From the NCBI GenBank assembly GCA_002189035.1, contig NEEC01000012.1, positions 1,488,001-1,552,000 of the forward strand: a DNA stretch of 64,000 nucleotides. The letters are read 5' to 3'. Positions 1-14,218 of this stretch are shown one piece after another (positions within the stretch are counted from its first letter, which is position 1; each line of letters begins with the position of its first letter). This DNA is from Utricularia gibba. Its lineage: Eukaryota > Streptophyta > Magnoliopsida > Lamiales > Lentibulariaceae. The translations under genes were made by a program, and so were the position numbers. The notes beneath the pieces are model-generated. The model ran no database searches, had not been told where the DNA came from, and worked only from the letters and a program-made list of their open reading frames with translations.

Positions 1-3000
1 ATCAAAAGTAGGGAGGTTTAGCTGAAAAGGATCCAGAGCATGAGTAGAGAACATGTCTGGTTCTTGTTTAGCTTGTCTTCGAACTGGTAGTTTCTGTGGG
101 CCGGAACCAGATACATCTGAATGATTCCATCCATCATCCAGTTCAGATAAGTCACTGTACTGATGAAAGCGGGAAGATGAGAGAAGAGGATCATTTGATG
201 CTTGAGGACCAATTTCAGGATGCATGATTAATGTCTCCAGCCTTGGAGCCCTGTCCTCGAATTTGTACTCTGACACCTTCTTTTTGTCCGGATCCGCATA
301 AGGACATGGCGGAGATTTAATCCTTCGGCACTTGGGACACTTGAAACCCACAACACTGAAAATCATGGACTCATCCAATTGCAGAGCATCGGCATGATAC
401 CAATCTGAAAGGCACAAATGTGGCACCTCAACTGCTTATGGCAGGAACAGAGATAAAATAACTGGGAAAAAATTGAATACAGAAATACACTTCAGAGAAC
501 AAGCTTACATTGGCATGCTTCACAGCGAACATACATTAGATCAGCATTGTATTCTTGGAAACAAAGACGGCAAACTATGTTTGGCAGGTTCCTGTCTGCA
601 TTGCCCTTCAGAATAATGTTTCTCAATCTAAAATCAATGCCAGTGTCTTCGGAATTGTTTTTCTTCAATATGAGACCCCAGTGCTTAAATTTATTACTTT
701 TTTTCTTCCCAACAGAACCAACCTTTGTTGGTTCCATCTCACAATGATAACCACCGTTTTCTCCTGATGCGGAGGATCCTTTTTGACCCACTGAACTTCT
801 TGATCTGTTGGAGGTGCTAGTATGTGGATAGTCTCGAGTTTGAAGAAACAACGGACTTGTAGGGGAGCCATAGGTGTTTAAAACTTGTGATGTAGCGGAA
901 ATCTGAGAGCACCTTATGCAAGTGATTATGAGATCCAGGTCCTGGTCCTGCTGAAGTGTGGAACTGGTGGCACATTTTTTATGGAAAAAACCTGTTCAAC
1001 AGAGAACCCATATTGTGTCTTCTTCTTTCTTTATTCCAAAAAATAAAGAAGTAAAAGATCTCCACAGCCACATTAGGAACAAGTAGATTCAACTTGTAGA
1101 TACCGCTGTTACTCAACATATTCCAAAGGTTCAAGTAGGAGAATGCTTAAGGAGAGAACTAATGAAGCAAAAAAGAGCAATATAATTATTTGCAATACCT
1201 TCGCATTTAGAGCACTTGAGGGCATTCCTGGCCAACGGAAATATAAAATGTTAGAAACTGAAATAAGTAAAAAAAAAAATGATTAAAACAAAAGAAGGAA
1301 AAGATGCTTGTGATCAACAGTAAAATACCAGTAAAAGATGCCTTGCCCACATGAGCAGCAATTAATCTGACCAATATTATTTTGCTTCCTCCAAAGACAC
1401 AAGAATGTATTTCTCTGATGAGTTTTCTGCCACCTTATCTTTAATCTGGAAAATGAAGTTCCAGATTTGATCCTCCCAAATTTTTGTTCGTACTCTTTAA
1501 TCAAATATAAGGGGATACGCGCTTCAGAAAACCAGTATTTTTCTTTTCCATCATCCATAACTTGCTCAATTTCTGCTATATTTTTCATGAGGCGAGATGG
1601 CAGATGCTTCTGGCCCCCAAAAGTAACACAGTACCTAATTTCGTTTTCCACAATCTTCTTGTCACAAATGAAAGCATTTCGAAAAGCAGAGGCTTCAGCA
1701 TCTGAGCCTTTTCCATCAACTGTGGTTTGCTCTGGACGAACTAGATCAGTCCATCTGACATTGGAGTCAAGGTATCGAACCTGCAGTATTGCATATTGGG
1801 TTGTTAGGAATGCTAAAACACATTATGAATTATTGCATATTGGGTTTTTTTTTACTGATAAAAAAAAACACTAGCTGGAACATTTCCAAAAGTTCCATGC
1901 CCGAAGTTAAATGGTTCAAAAAAAAAGGGGGGATCATTTGCGGGCACTCAAAAGTACCATAAACCAAGAAATGCACCTGAAGCGCAAGGCCTGCTATATT
2001 TCTACTTTTTTCAACAGCTGATCGCCATATAAGCTGTCTACTAGCTTTAGGAGTGTCATCTCCATCCACATAGTGAATTCCAGGTATCTTCTTGTATCCA
2101 CCTATACATTAAACGCATGTAGTCAGGATAACCCCACAATCACAACTACCAAAAACGATGACCTTTCAGAAAATATAGCAAAATTAGTTTTCTCCTCTTA
2201 TAGGGGGATGGCATAACATACACTGAAGCGCTGCTTTCCTAGTTGTGGAAGAAGGAAGAACTTCTTTTAAGAACAAAAGCTTTGACGATTTATTGCCCCT
2301 CCACCAAATGAAATCACTCGTATCCTGGTTGTCGCTACTTGACTCTTCTACCATACTAGAAGGTTTTCGGCCCCGCCTCCCAGGTCTATGCTTCTGAACT
2401 GACACAGAAACATTTGCTGCAATCTGACAGCTAGGCAACTGAGCAGAACCATCAGCATCTCTCAACCACTCTCCAGAGAAGGCAACAGCGCGAATGTTTT
2501 CCTCAAACTGGTTGGATTTAAATTCTCACATATTAGTATTCACTCATACTGAATATCAAAAAAAAAATAGGAAATGGCAGGCTGTTCCAAATCGTTTGAA
2601 ATAATCAATAGAGAGTATTGCTAACATACTGAAGATCTTGCATTCAGCAGCAACAGTAACCATGGTTATAACATTAGAGAAAAATGAACACAAATTACAA
2701 AGTAATAAACAAACGAAAAAAAAACTAGAGTTTGAGATTGATGACAGAAATTTGGAGAATGATACTGATTCAGCGCAAAATAAGAAAACATTTCAATAAG
2801 ACTTTGCGATTAAAGTGACTGGATGAGCAGAATAGTCTTTAGAAAACAACTTGGGAAAAGCGCCTCCACAAAAAAAAAATATGAGGGCTTACTTCAAGCA
2901 AGAGGGTCTTTACTTCACCGTAAGTAGCAGCATGTTCAACTTGTTTTCTCCAACTTTCCCTGAACGTATCATGAAGGAAAGGACCAACAACCAGACCACT

Positions 3001-6000
3001 TAAGCTCTCCTCCATGAATAACATGTAGTGTGAAATATCAGCAAGTCTCCCATCCCCATTTTTTGAAGGACGAACAACAGGGAGTGCCTTTGCAGTTCCT
3101 TTAATGGCATTTGAAGCAGCTGCATTTAATAAGCATCCTTTCTTACTCACAGCTGTTGCCTTACAGAATAAGCACCAGCTACACCTTTCTCTTGGGACCT
3201 CTGCAAGTTTTCTCTCAGAGATAGGCCAGAAGAATCTATTAGCTGCCAAAGAAAATGCTTTTACTTGAAGTGCAGCATTATCAGACATGAACTTGCGATG
3301 GTTACTTAAACTACGAGACTCAGAAGTGTGGTTCTCTTCACTTGAAAAAATGGACAAATTAGCTGCCGCTGAAGCAGCAAAATCTCCATGAATAAAACTA
3401 TTTACGTAGCCAGCTATTTTGAAGGATGTCCCCATGTAAATGCAACCTTGAAATGGATTTCCCTTGGAATCACCATTTCCAACTTCATCTAATCCAGTTT
3501 GTGAACTCAAGGAGTTCCCACTGATGACAGGATTCTGTATACAAATTGAAAGACTAGCTTTTGCAGGATCTGCAACAGTAATGGAATTAGCATAACACAA
3601 TCCGTCCTTTTCAACAGCAGACATATCTGGCATCAACTTTCCTGTGATATTATCTGAAGTATTCGTATATGCATCACATCTTTTATCGCTTTCTATCAAA
3701 CTACTAGTTTCCGAAACCAAGTTGTTAGGCAAGATGTCATCCGGTAATTCCCAGTACTGAACCATGCCCCTGCATATTTCTGAATAAATAAAAGCATCAT
3801 CTGCATTTGAGTAAAGGGACTGTAGCACTCGAGGAATGTCCTGGCGATTATAGTATCTAACACAGACCCCTGAATCAAATGAAGCCTTGAACCTGTAGCA
3901 TTTAGGCAGAAAACAGTGTAAAATGTTAAATATTTGAACTGCTCAGCAACCCATGGAAGAAAGAACAGTGTGCTGCATGTGAAATGAGCAACAATTAACA
4001 TTTGATAATTAATTTCAAAAATTAGAAAAAAATGAAAATAAATATAACAAAGCTTCAGGAAACAGAAAATTCAAGACATACACAAGCAAATGATCGCAAG
4101 TGGCAACAAACACTAGTCCATGTCTATCTGCGCCAATATAATGTCCCCCTCGCAACCTTGTTCCTTTTAGGATTTCAGGTTCAGCTTTATTTATTATGCA
4201 CTGGGGGCAATACCACAAACCCTCTCGCATAAGCATTTTGCTCACTCCTAAGCACCTTGTATGATATGACAAGGGACACCCATCACAACAGAGCAATAGC
4301 CCATCCATGCCACAAATGCAGCACTCATCACCATTACCATCCTCGTCAATAGAACCCTCAACTTGAACAGAGCCAACAGAGGGCCCTGCTACCTGCTCCG
4401 TCATGTTTTCATTGGTTGTTCTAGGCAGCCTACTGCTGACCCTTCTGGGTCCAACCGTATATTTGAAAGGAATGCTCCCATCCACATCTAATCCAACTTC
4501 AGATTCTTCACGCATAGTAATTTCTGCTCTAACCTCATCTGAATCATGAACTTCATCACATAAAATCTGCAAAATGACTAGTTTCCTCCCCGCTGATAAA
4601 GAGTAATAATCTCTCTCCAAAACATGGACACAGAATCCTTTCCAGTGAGCTGAATCCACGTAGCCCATTGTAACAAGATAGTGGACCAAAAATATAGGCC
4701 AAGTTAAGGTGTCAAGTAAGCTCCAGTCCATACACCTTCAATAGGAAAAAAAAGTTCCAGTGAGCTTTCTATTTCATGTATTGATTTTTATGTGAGAGAG
4801 AACTTGGGCCATTTTACAGAATAGAAAAGCACTATAATTCATGAAGAAGCGCATTACCCACCTTCAGAAAAAAGCCTCTAAACATATCTTTTTTCTAAGA
4901 GGGAGGGAGGGTACCGTTCTAATTTAAGTTGTCAGATAACCTCATGGAGCCAGCGTATTCATTTATTTCCACATCATAAAAAAAAGCAGTTGTACAATCG
5001 GATTCTAACATAACACCCATCAAATTATAGTAAGAAAACCAAAACTCCAGGAACCATCACATATGTAAACTTCACGCATAAGACTGTAGAAAAAACCCAA
5101 AAGCATTACCCTGGTGTGTGATCATGCAGACAGCAGGAATATAAAGGAGAATGGCACTTCTCAGTGTATAAGGAAGTAAAAGACACAGTGAAAGCTTATT
5201 GAAGCACCTCATGCATTTCATTGACAATTCTGAGCCAGATGAGGAGAGCCTCTCCATATGTCGCTTCAAAGCTCGCAATAGTGCAACATGAACAGAATCT
5301 AGCAATGTGTTTGCCACAGGGCAATTAAGAGACCCTACAAATTCATCCAACCCAAATGGATATAGGAATAGAGGAACACTAAAAGAACGTAAGAAGCTAT
5401 ATACAGAGAAAAGATGAGAAACGTATTCTTCCGGAACACCAATATGGCCAGAAGAAGGTGGTATATCTGGTGGCCGAGATTGTGCCTCTTCTAAACTGGA
5501 ACTACCACCCAGCTCACGAGTATCCTCACATGAATCACTTGATGAGTCATCATTATGCTGGATAGAACTGCCATCAACAGCCTCAACTTGTGTACCATGA
5601 CCAGCATCACCATTATTTACCTTTTCTCTTATTGATGCATCTGCCTGATCTACAGTTCTCACATCCACACCATTTTCAACTTTTGGTATTCCCAACGTTG
5701 CATCTTTATTCAGCAATAATGCATCAAGCTTCACTTTTTTTTCGAACCACTCACCAGTTAAATCATCATCTTCCACTAGAAACAACTTAACTTCACCAGT
5801 ATCTAAATCTTCAACATCCCCATCCTCATAGTGTATCCTGTACAAGCCAGATTGATAAAAAGTGATCTTTCCTAGAAACATATCACCATCCTGAAAACTT
5901 TTGCGCACATAACATCCGACTAATTTCAAGGACCTAGTCTGCACAGCCTTTCTTTTGCCACCACCATCTGCTGTCACATCCTGAACATTCTTTATCTTCC

Positions 6001-6046
6001 GTTTCCTACCACGGCGCTTCTGGACACCGCACTCCAGAGGCTCCAT
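1..6046 (-). CDS. PTM: PTM-like DDT/PHD-finger transcription factor, C-terminus cut by window edge
   Basis: In Arabidopsis, PTM is a PHD protein linked to chloroplast-to-nucleus signalling; its C-terminal membrane segments would lie outside this window. Nine coding exons read from high to low coordinate: 6046-5208, 4735-4082, 3892-2893, 2507-2222, 2101-1977, 1780-1329, 1227-1199, 991-509 and 404 to the edge. All junctions use GT-AG and keep frame. The first exon starts MEPLECG, has a basic nuclear-type stretch, then a Tudor/Agenet-like segment (residues about 45-95, with YRIHYEDGDVEDLDTGEVK) and the start of the DDT domain. Exon 2 completes DDT and carries a Cys4-His-Cys3 PHD finger (about residues 417-459, ECCICGMDGLLLCCDGCPLS). 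Two further PHD-like cysteine clusters lie in exons 6-8 and 8-9. The homology call is from recognition of the domain order and the exon text; a C-terminal variant without membrane segments cannot be excluded. Confidence 0.88.
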
Positions 6047-6620
6047 TCGTCTGCCAACAGAAGATAAATAGCCAAAAAAAGAAGACTATTCCATCACTTA
6101 TCTCAGCAATGAACCACCAGAGCATTTACTCCCAGAGTGTCCATCTCTAACAGCACGGTACAGCTGAGCGAAATATCGGCAGCGGACCTGCGATTACATC
6201 AAACATTGTGAACTCCAGCACCTGTTTCGAAAGCAAAGGTAGTACAAACATTAGCCCATCAACCCCATTTAGAGAATATATGACTCATATCAGCCCAGAA
6301 CCCAAAATCGTTACCTGAATCAACATAATCCAGGCGCTGATTTCAATCAGCACGAAAGGTTTCCCGTTTTGGTAGGAAAACAACCAATGCTCAACGGAAA
6401 ATTCCCTCCGATGAATCAACTAAAGAAATAGCAACATCGGAGAGCGTCGGGGAGGGATGAGAAATCGATGAGGGAGTTGCGATGCACGGGAAAGAGCCCT
6501 AACCAATGTCTTTCGCCTTGTCCCCCTCATACAACCTCCACAATCCCTAATCTAAGCCGCTAGCAAGTACCAGATGAGCCGAGCCGAGCCGAATCGAGCC
6601 AGGCCGACTTCATTGTTGCA
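6047..6620 (-). promoter_or_regulatory. Leader and proximal promoter region of the PTM-like gene
   Basis: This is less AT-rich than the DNA beyond it and has no long ORF. It probably contains 5' untranslated exon(s) and the core promoter of the minus-strand PTM-like gene. No TATA box or intron boundary could be assigned with confidence. Confidence 0.35.
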
Positions 6621-9600
6621 GCTGTTTGCGTTGAGTAATCAATCAATCATTTTAATTGTTCTTGAACCTCCCAGCATGGTTTGGTTTGTGCAGCTTAGGT
6701 TTAATTTATTTAGATTTACGTAAATTTATTTTATATGTTTAAAGATTAATTTTATTTATTTATTTAAAAATTAAAAGATATTTGATGCGTATATTTAAAA
6801 CAAATGAATCCATAGGTTTTTTTATTAAAAATTAAATAATTATTCCCTTTTTATTTAGAAAAATGTATACCGCCACATACTATTTCACATACTTAAACAA
6901 AAAATATATATATAAATAGGGTGCGTTTTTTTTTTACACAATATCTGATACATAACCAAAGTTCTCATTCATCGAATAGGTTGGTACTATTTTCTTTAAT
7001 AACAAACACCGTGCAATCATCGAGCTGCTTACTATAAATTCTATATATTATTAATCATAAGATAAAACTTGTTAGGTGGTGGAAATAAATTTATGTTCAG
7101 TTTTAAATTATGAACACGAAAAAAAAAAATAAGTATTCAGGATTAAATAAACAAATACAAACATTAACACTACTAATGAAACATTGATTAAAAAGCTTAG
7201 AAGGAATATCTACACTCATACCATGTTACATTAATGCAAATTAGTAAGTATTTGCAAAGGTTTTATAAGTCGCCTTTACACAATTGTACGATTCTTTATA
7301 ATTCAATGTTGAGTTGTTTGGAATTTTGTAAGCATTGATGCAATAAAACATAGGAAACGTTTGGTTTGGGTGTAGCCTTTGTATTTGAATTTATTAATAC
7401 ATTGTAAATATTTAAAGTATAATTCGTATTTGATTTATTAGTATAATTTATATCTATTTAAAATCAAAGGACATTTGATATGTCAATAGAAAAAAGGAAT
7501 GTTTGATGAATTTATATATAAAATTAGAAATTATTAAGTATCATTTTATTATTATCTTTTAGATCGTTTTTGTATCTAAATGTGATTAAAATTGTTTAAT
7601 TAGAAGTTTATATTATAAAATTTAAATTTCTATTTAAATTAGGGTAATTATCTTAAATCTTGTATTTTATCTAATATTTTTACTAATTTTTTTAAGTTTT
7701 ATTATGGACCAACACATGGCAAGAAGTGTGAGAAAGGAAATAGTAGATGTTTAATGGTAAACCTTGACATGCGGTACACAGGAGTCGCTGACAAATAAAA
7801 TTATTAGCGTACTAGTGTCAAAGAGGAAATTTTCTTGCAAGTCACTCCAATCCAACAGAATCAGAGGAACACAAAAACTAGAACAAAGTGATTCAATTCA
7901 GTTCAGTTCGGACTTCAATATTCAACTTCAATTTTAGTTTATATTTTTGTTTATTTCTCTAGAGAATTTTTACTCTAACTTCTCTCTACAACATGCTTTT
8001 GTTTTCCTTAATTTGTATGACCGTTTACGACTAGAAACTATCGTTTCTGGATTAGGATACTCCCAAATTTATGTTTTGTTAGTTAATCTTCATTTTTTCT
8101 TTGAATTTGATCGGGATTTGTATGTCTTCATGTGACTATGTTATAATCTTTCTGTAATAGTTCTTTTATTCAAGATTCATTGTTAACTCATCACTACTTG
8201 CGAGTTTTGAAGAAAAAAAAAGGTGTAAAGCATCAACTCATGCCTTTTTGGTAGGAGGGATGCAATGTTTTGTTTGTAGGTATATCATAGGATCAATGGA
8301 CAGATAGTGACTTCATATGTGTACTCATTGGGTCATTGGCAACACACGTGCACAATTTGACTGTGAGGATACGATGGCATGATCTCTTATCTTCACGTTC
8401 ATCCAAGGACAAGCAACATCAGACTATTCTCATGTCTTCTTGCAAAAGAGTGCAAGAAATGGTAGAGAATTCATTATTCCTATAATCGAGTACTCGAGAA
8501 AATCAGAGAAGAGTGAAGACACGATGAACGTAGTTGGACAAGATTCCAATCTCAGGAACATTTTTTTTATTTAAGTCTCATAGCTTAAGTTTATTTCTCA
8601 TTTTTTGTTTACAATCCCCTTTATTCAAACTTCATCATTTATGTTTCTTGCACCTTTTACTTTACAAAACTGTTTACAAATTATGACAGTTGTATTTTAT
8701 GTAACTTTACATTTCACTGAAAAATAACTCTTTGTATTCGAAATCCGTACTATGTATTTGTGCTTTATGAGTTCTAAAAATCTGTAAATTTTTTTGTGGA
8801 AAAGACATGCATTATAAACATATCCTTATGTCTCATTAAATAAATTAAAAAAAATTAATGTTTCAATTTTTACTTTTTCACTCTTTCACTTACCATCATT
8901 TTCAATTTTTTTCTGGTACATGTAATATTACTACCAATCATATATCTTTTATTTTCTGGTAGCAACTTGGAAAGTCGGTAACTCGCTACACATGAGCTTA
9001 GTATCGTTGGTTTCTTATAAAACTTCATTTTTCCACTGTAGGTAATAAAGATGTCTATCCAAATGAGTTTCGAAGAGTGTAACGAAAAAAAATTATATGT
9101 TACTAAATAAGTTAATAATAAAAAAAATAGAAAAAATTATTTTATTAAACATTTAGGATTTATTTAATACATGAGTTTCAGTGATTTTGTTTGATAGACA
9201 TTTTACATTTGATTAAATCAAAAACAAATTCACAGGGAAAGATTTAGTTATCCTGATATGAAACTTATTGAAGATTCAAAAAATTTTATCACATAAATTT
9301 CCTTTAATATTCACTTACAAACATGGATTTATTCTAAGATCGGGAATCAAAGCATACCTATAACTAAATGGAGAGATGACAAGAAAAAAATATTGGAAAA
9401 ATTACTATATGAAGGAACGAACTCTCCAGAATTCAAATTGAATGCTCAAGCTCAACCCATCATTCCAATGGATTTCCACATGCACCAAATGCACAAAAGA
9501 TTTCTTCTCTAGAGTATTTACTTCATATTCCAGATCTTTGATAAATAGTTCTCTTTAGTTCTATATTTTTTTTTCTTCCTTTCTTTCAACATAAAAATTA

Positions 9601-9920
9601 CAGATTAATTGTATTTAAATCCTAATTAAAACTATAAATTGCATGTAGAAGTCGTAACTAAAATTAAATATCGATACACAAGACAATAAATACTAATTTT
9701 ATACAAATAAAAACAATGATATATTAAATTAATTTCAATAGAGCGGTAAATTAAATTCTCGATTTTAATATACAATTTCATAATTCGAAACAACCTAGAT
9801 CTATTCAAATTATTTCTTAGATTTTTAGTTAATGATACATTTGACTTTCCTAATCATTTCATTTTAAATCTACCATTTTATAGAATCAATATAATTAGAT
9901 CTAGCCGATAATATTTGTTG
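6621..9920. other. AT-rich intergenic DNA, no gene seen
   Basis: Strongly AT-rich with many homopolymer runs and short TA-rich tracts. The only ORF of note (7947-8135, plus) has no recognisable domain and biased, low-complexity composition. No tRNA or rRNA signature was seen. It is probably decayed transposon and spacer sequence. Confidence 0.5.
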
Positions 9921-9924
9921 TTAT

Positions 9925-10525
9925 CCAAAAATATCAATCTATTCTATTATTTTTTTCATCTTATGAAAACAAAAACAAGCATGACTATCTATATAAAGAA
10001 ACCCTACTTGCAAAAGATGTGAAAAAGTAAAAATAAATAAAACAAGAGTAAATAATGATAGTACCCCACTTCTTCATTCATCCTCTTGCATGGATTACTC
10101 CATCTTCAAGTTGGTGCACCCATGGCCCCAACCCAAGCTTGCCAACAAGAGTGTGAAATGGTAATACTTATAGCAATTTGGTGAATATATCCATGAGTTA
10201 TCGTATAGAATGAACATAATAAGGACATAAAAATCTCAACTTGTACTAAGCTTCCACAACATGGAAATCCATGCCAATGTGCATATTGGATGCGGAAATC
10301 ATAATATCATACATTGAAACTATAAACAATTCAAGTGTCACTTCTGAAATTAAAACAGAAAATATTAAAACATTTGAAATATATAAAGAAAATAAAGTTA
10401 AATTCTAATTTTTTGTTAAGGTTAAATCTAGATGAGGATATTGATTTTTATCTAAAATATCAACCTATTATATTGTTTTTTTATCTTATGAAAACAAAGT
10501 CAAATATAACTATTTACACATATAT
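9925..10525. repeat. Pair of diverged direct repeats (about 75 bp each)
   Basis: Segments at about 9925-9995 and 10440-10515 share the same order of words: a TATCNAAAAATATCAA-like start, a T-rich run, CTTATGAAAACAAA, then AACTAT and a TATATA-like end. They lie about 515 bp apart and bracket a decayed copia RNase H tail. They may be remnants of a duplicated terminal or subterminal region, but their element boundaries are not visible. Confidence 0.45.
10085..10300 (-). mobile_element. Ty1-copia RNase H tail, decayed
   Basis: On the minus strand, one frame with stops reads HIGMDFHVVEA, then YKLRFLCPYYVHSIR, then DIFTKLL and VGKLGLG. This matches the end of copia polyproteins, where an H-hydrophobic-D-F-VE segment is followed by a (A)DIFTK.L motif and a K-LG segment. 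In-frame stops show it is dead. No reverse transcriptase or clear LTR is attached, so it is a fragment. Confidence 0.55.
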
Positions 10526-10559
10526 GGTATTCTTCCTTAAATAATGGCTGAAATATTTT

Positions 10560-11010
10560 GATTAAAGAAATTATCTATTCTAATGTATTAGCTTTCTTCT
10601 TTAGATCACATAAGTCTTTCAACATTTTAGCATACTGGAAACTTATTAATTTATGTCTAATATAGGAATTATAACATTAATTTTCTTCATCATTTTCGTG
10701 AATGTTTTTAATCTTTACTTATCCTTATTCTTTGTTCGAATCCTTACAAAGAAGAGTGGAGTTATAAGCAATGACTTGATTTAAAAGACGTCATTTGCAT
10801 CTTTCTCCTTAATATCAGAATCATTGCCCATGATCTCCAATTTTTTTCCTCTGATCTATCAATCTTTTCGTGAATCCTAGATAAGGATATGGTAGATCTT
10901 TCCTACTTCTCAATGAAATTGTATCAATATGATCTAGATTCTTCAATGGATATAACGGTAGTTCTCCTTGAGTAATTTGAGTATGCGTACTTATAATTTG
11001 CCCTTTCATA
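10560..11010 (-). mobile_element. Ty3-gypsy gag/protease-linker remnant
   Basis: Minus-strand frames give a PYPYLGFTKRLIDQRKK segment followed, with frame changes, by IPILD and YAKMLKDLCDLKKK. This order (a Pro-rich PFP-R segment, then IPLLD-I-Q-P-YAK-LKDLC-KK) is typical of the gag-protease junction of plant gypsy elements. Several stops and frameshifts break it. No LTRs could be assigned. Confidence 0.45.
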
Positions 11011-14000
11011 TTCTTTTACTTTGCATCTTGTAGAAGGAATGCATAAGATATGGCCAAGTTCCTTTAAAAGGCTGGAATTGATGTTGGACCCAACAAAGAT
11101 GATATTCAATTGCTGAGGTGGGGGACGGTTATGAAGTCACGATATGATCACTTGTGATCATGGGATGATAACGAGGATGAAGCAAGGTGAGGGGTGCTCA
11201 ATAAGATGTGGTGGTGTGGATTCTGTATAAGACAAGAGAAGGGGACAACAGACTTCCTTTTAAAATGAATTAGGAAGTGTGATCGCTGGTGTATTGGTGG
11301 GAAATTCATTGTTATTGAGTGTATGAGTTCATGTAATTGTTGTTGTTGCAACATAGCTTAGGAGATCTTGTACTTTGATTTACACATAATGAATTGCTAC
11401 TTTTGCTTGGGGGTGAATACGAGCCTAGGATATTTCCCAATTTACTGAGTTTTACTTGGTAAAAATTCGTGAGTTTTGCATATTGATGCTAGATCATTCC
11501 AATGCCATAAAAACAATCAACATTCATCGTATTCTTGAGCATGTGGTACACTTAATTTCCTACATGTGTATCTTAGTTATACTTTGGGCAAGGGATTTCG
11601 CCATAACCTACAAATTGTAGTATGGTTGATAAAGAGCAATAGTTATTATAGAGATTCAGTGATCTGTATAGGTTGAAGTAGTATGATAATAACCTTATGA
11701 AATATTAAGATAGGTGGGTTTCTAGAAAATGATGTTTAACTAGATATTATTAATTTTCTATAATAAAAATCAGGATAATCTCTACATGACCTTTGATATC
11801 AATCTTTCTAATGAAGTATGGTATGAAGACCAAACTTCAATATATCATTGATTGCTACAAGTTGAACTAAAACTTTAAAATTATCTATTCTATATACCAT
11901 CTTAACAATTCCAACATTTCTTTCAAGTGATCTATATAAGTTGTCATACCATTTGGTGGGAGACTAGGAGTTAGCAATCATATATTCGATCAATCTACAA
12001 ACATTAACACTATGATCATTCTCTAATAATGATCCATTAAAACTAGCACTCATATCCCTTCAATCATTGGTGGCAATCACTTATAGAAGTATTGAATAAT
12101 TTTGATTTTTTGTGAATCCATGCTATAAGTAATACTTCAATTGAAGCAACCATAATACTTCTACAAATTTTCTCCTTTACTTTGCATTATAGTAGCAAAA
12201 GCTCTCCTTTCGTTTGAAGCTCTCCCTAACGGTGCATATCGATTCAAGAAATTTGAAACATCTATTCACTTAAAGCGATGGAAAATGATGGTCACCCATA
12301 AGGTCATTCCAAAGTTCATTCGGTAAAACTAAAAGAAAATGTATGGATGCAAAGCATCTTAACTTGGGTCTCCGTTGATCGTTTGAGGCACATGGATGAA
12401 CAAGCCATGCGCAATTCTCAAAGTTAGTAGTTGTGGTTATCATTATTCCTTCAAACAAACTTAGTAAGCATTTAGAATAGGTATGACCACAACTCATAGT
12501 TTTTTTCTTTATAAAAAATGCTGCATAAGAGACAATTATAATGTTTTGTTCTAAACACTTGCATTCCCCTCCAAATCTGATTTTCCACATCATGTATCTT
12601 GTAAGCCAAATAATTTCCTATATTGACATGTTGCAATTATTATTTCTTCTGTCAATTGCAATTTTTTTGTGCACATCATGGTTCATAATTAAATTTTTGC
12701 GCACATCATGGAAGATTTTTCTTTCAAGAAAATTTGCTCTTTGTTATTGTTAAACGATTATGAAGCATTTTTAGACACTGATCCATGTACGTTTCTCTAT
12801 CCATGTGCTATATTTAATTAGACTCAATAAAATAAGAGTAAAAAAAATACAATAATAAGAAAAAATCATATTTATTCAATAAAATCTATAAACTTATATT
12901 GTGAATTATTAATTGAGCAATTCTAACTATATTTTAATTATAGAGCTATCATAAAATTTGACAATACAAATGCATTCAACATGTCCATATCATATATAAT
13001 GCTATAATATTACACAACAGTTAACAATAATAACCATTTGATCTATTAGGAAATAATTACATTTTCAAGTATTTTGTACATATTAAACAATAATTTGTTT
13101 GTATGTTTAATAATAATAATAGTTGTATTTAAATTGATATTATAAAACAAGTGAATGTATAAATATTATAAATAAAATATCCGGACAAAAATGTGAAAAT
13201 AGGTGAAAGATTGATATGCATTATTTGATAATTTGGAAGAAAAAGTTGTAGAATTGTAGGCATAGGAATTGGAATGCCTTGGGAAAGCATCACCATAACC
13301 TAGAATTAGACATTTTATTTTAAATAAACTTAGCATTGAGATTGTTTTTTTAAACCCTGTGCCTTTAGTTGATACTTTATTCCAAAATTATCCTTAAAAC
13401 ATTATTAAAATACCATATATCATAAATACTATAGTCAACCGTACCATAAAATATATTCCTAATCTTATAACCAAAATTCCATATAAAAAAATGAATCTCT
13501 TAAAATCATCCATATCTAAACTCAAATTGACTAAACTATTTTTATCTGTAATTTTCGTGTGTTGAAAACGTGTTTCATCAATGAATTAATTTAAGGCACA
13601 AAAATAGTCCATCTCACCACTCTATTGCAAACGTGTGGGCTAAGGCATCTACGCGTATTGAATTGAAACCAAAAATTGAATTAATTGCCCCATTTATTAT
13701 TCCAAACTAAATGGTACCATAAGCCCCACAAACTAGGGATTATTTACAAAAATGACCAATCACATATTCTGTTTCACACATTAAATCAAAAAATAAATAT
13801 AAAATGATCATTTTTTTTTATATAATATCTTAACACACGATCAAATTTCTAATTGATCCACATACTAATCTTCAAGAATGTCAACATTATTTTTTTTCAT
13901 TCCAAAAAATAACAATATTTTAAAAATCACACTTTAAGCATCATTGAATTGTTTTAAATCTGAAATCGTTCACACTAACAATTTGATTAAATTCAATTTT

Positions 14001-14218
14001 TAAAAAAATTATTAAAAATAAATCACAATTAAATTGTTAATAATAAATAAATAGTTTAATCATAATTTTATTTTTCGGTTTACATGACTGGCTCATTGTT
14101 TTGTTTAATTATAATATACGTTATTATATTAATAATGTTTCATTACCGTTTTTAAATCGACAATTACCATGTTTACTAGCTTCCATACTGGGGGTTTCGT
14201 GTAAATTATGACAAGGCG
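11011..14218. other. AT-rich intergenic DNA with possible transposon debris
   Basis: No gene is supported. The minus-strand ORF at 12270-12593 and the one at 11148-11354 have no recognisable domain and are flanked by stops in all frames. The stretch next to the gypsy remnant may belong to the same decayed element. From about 12,770 on the DNA is very AT-rich spacer. Confidence 0.45.

Noticed and set aside
1467-1874. 135-codon plus-strand ORF
   Set aside because: Antisense to PTM exons and an intron; no family match.
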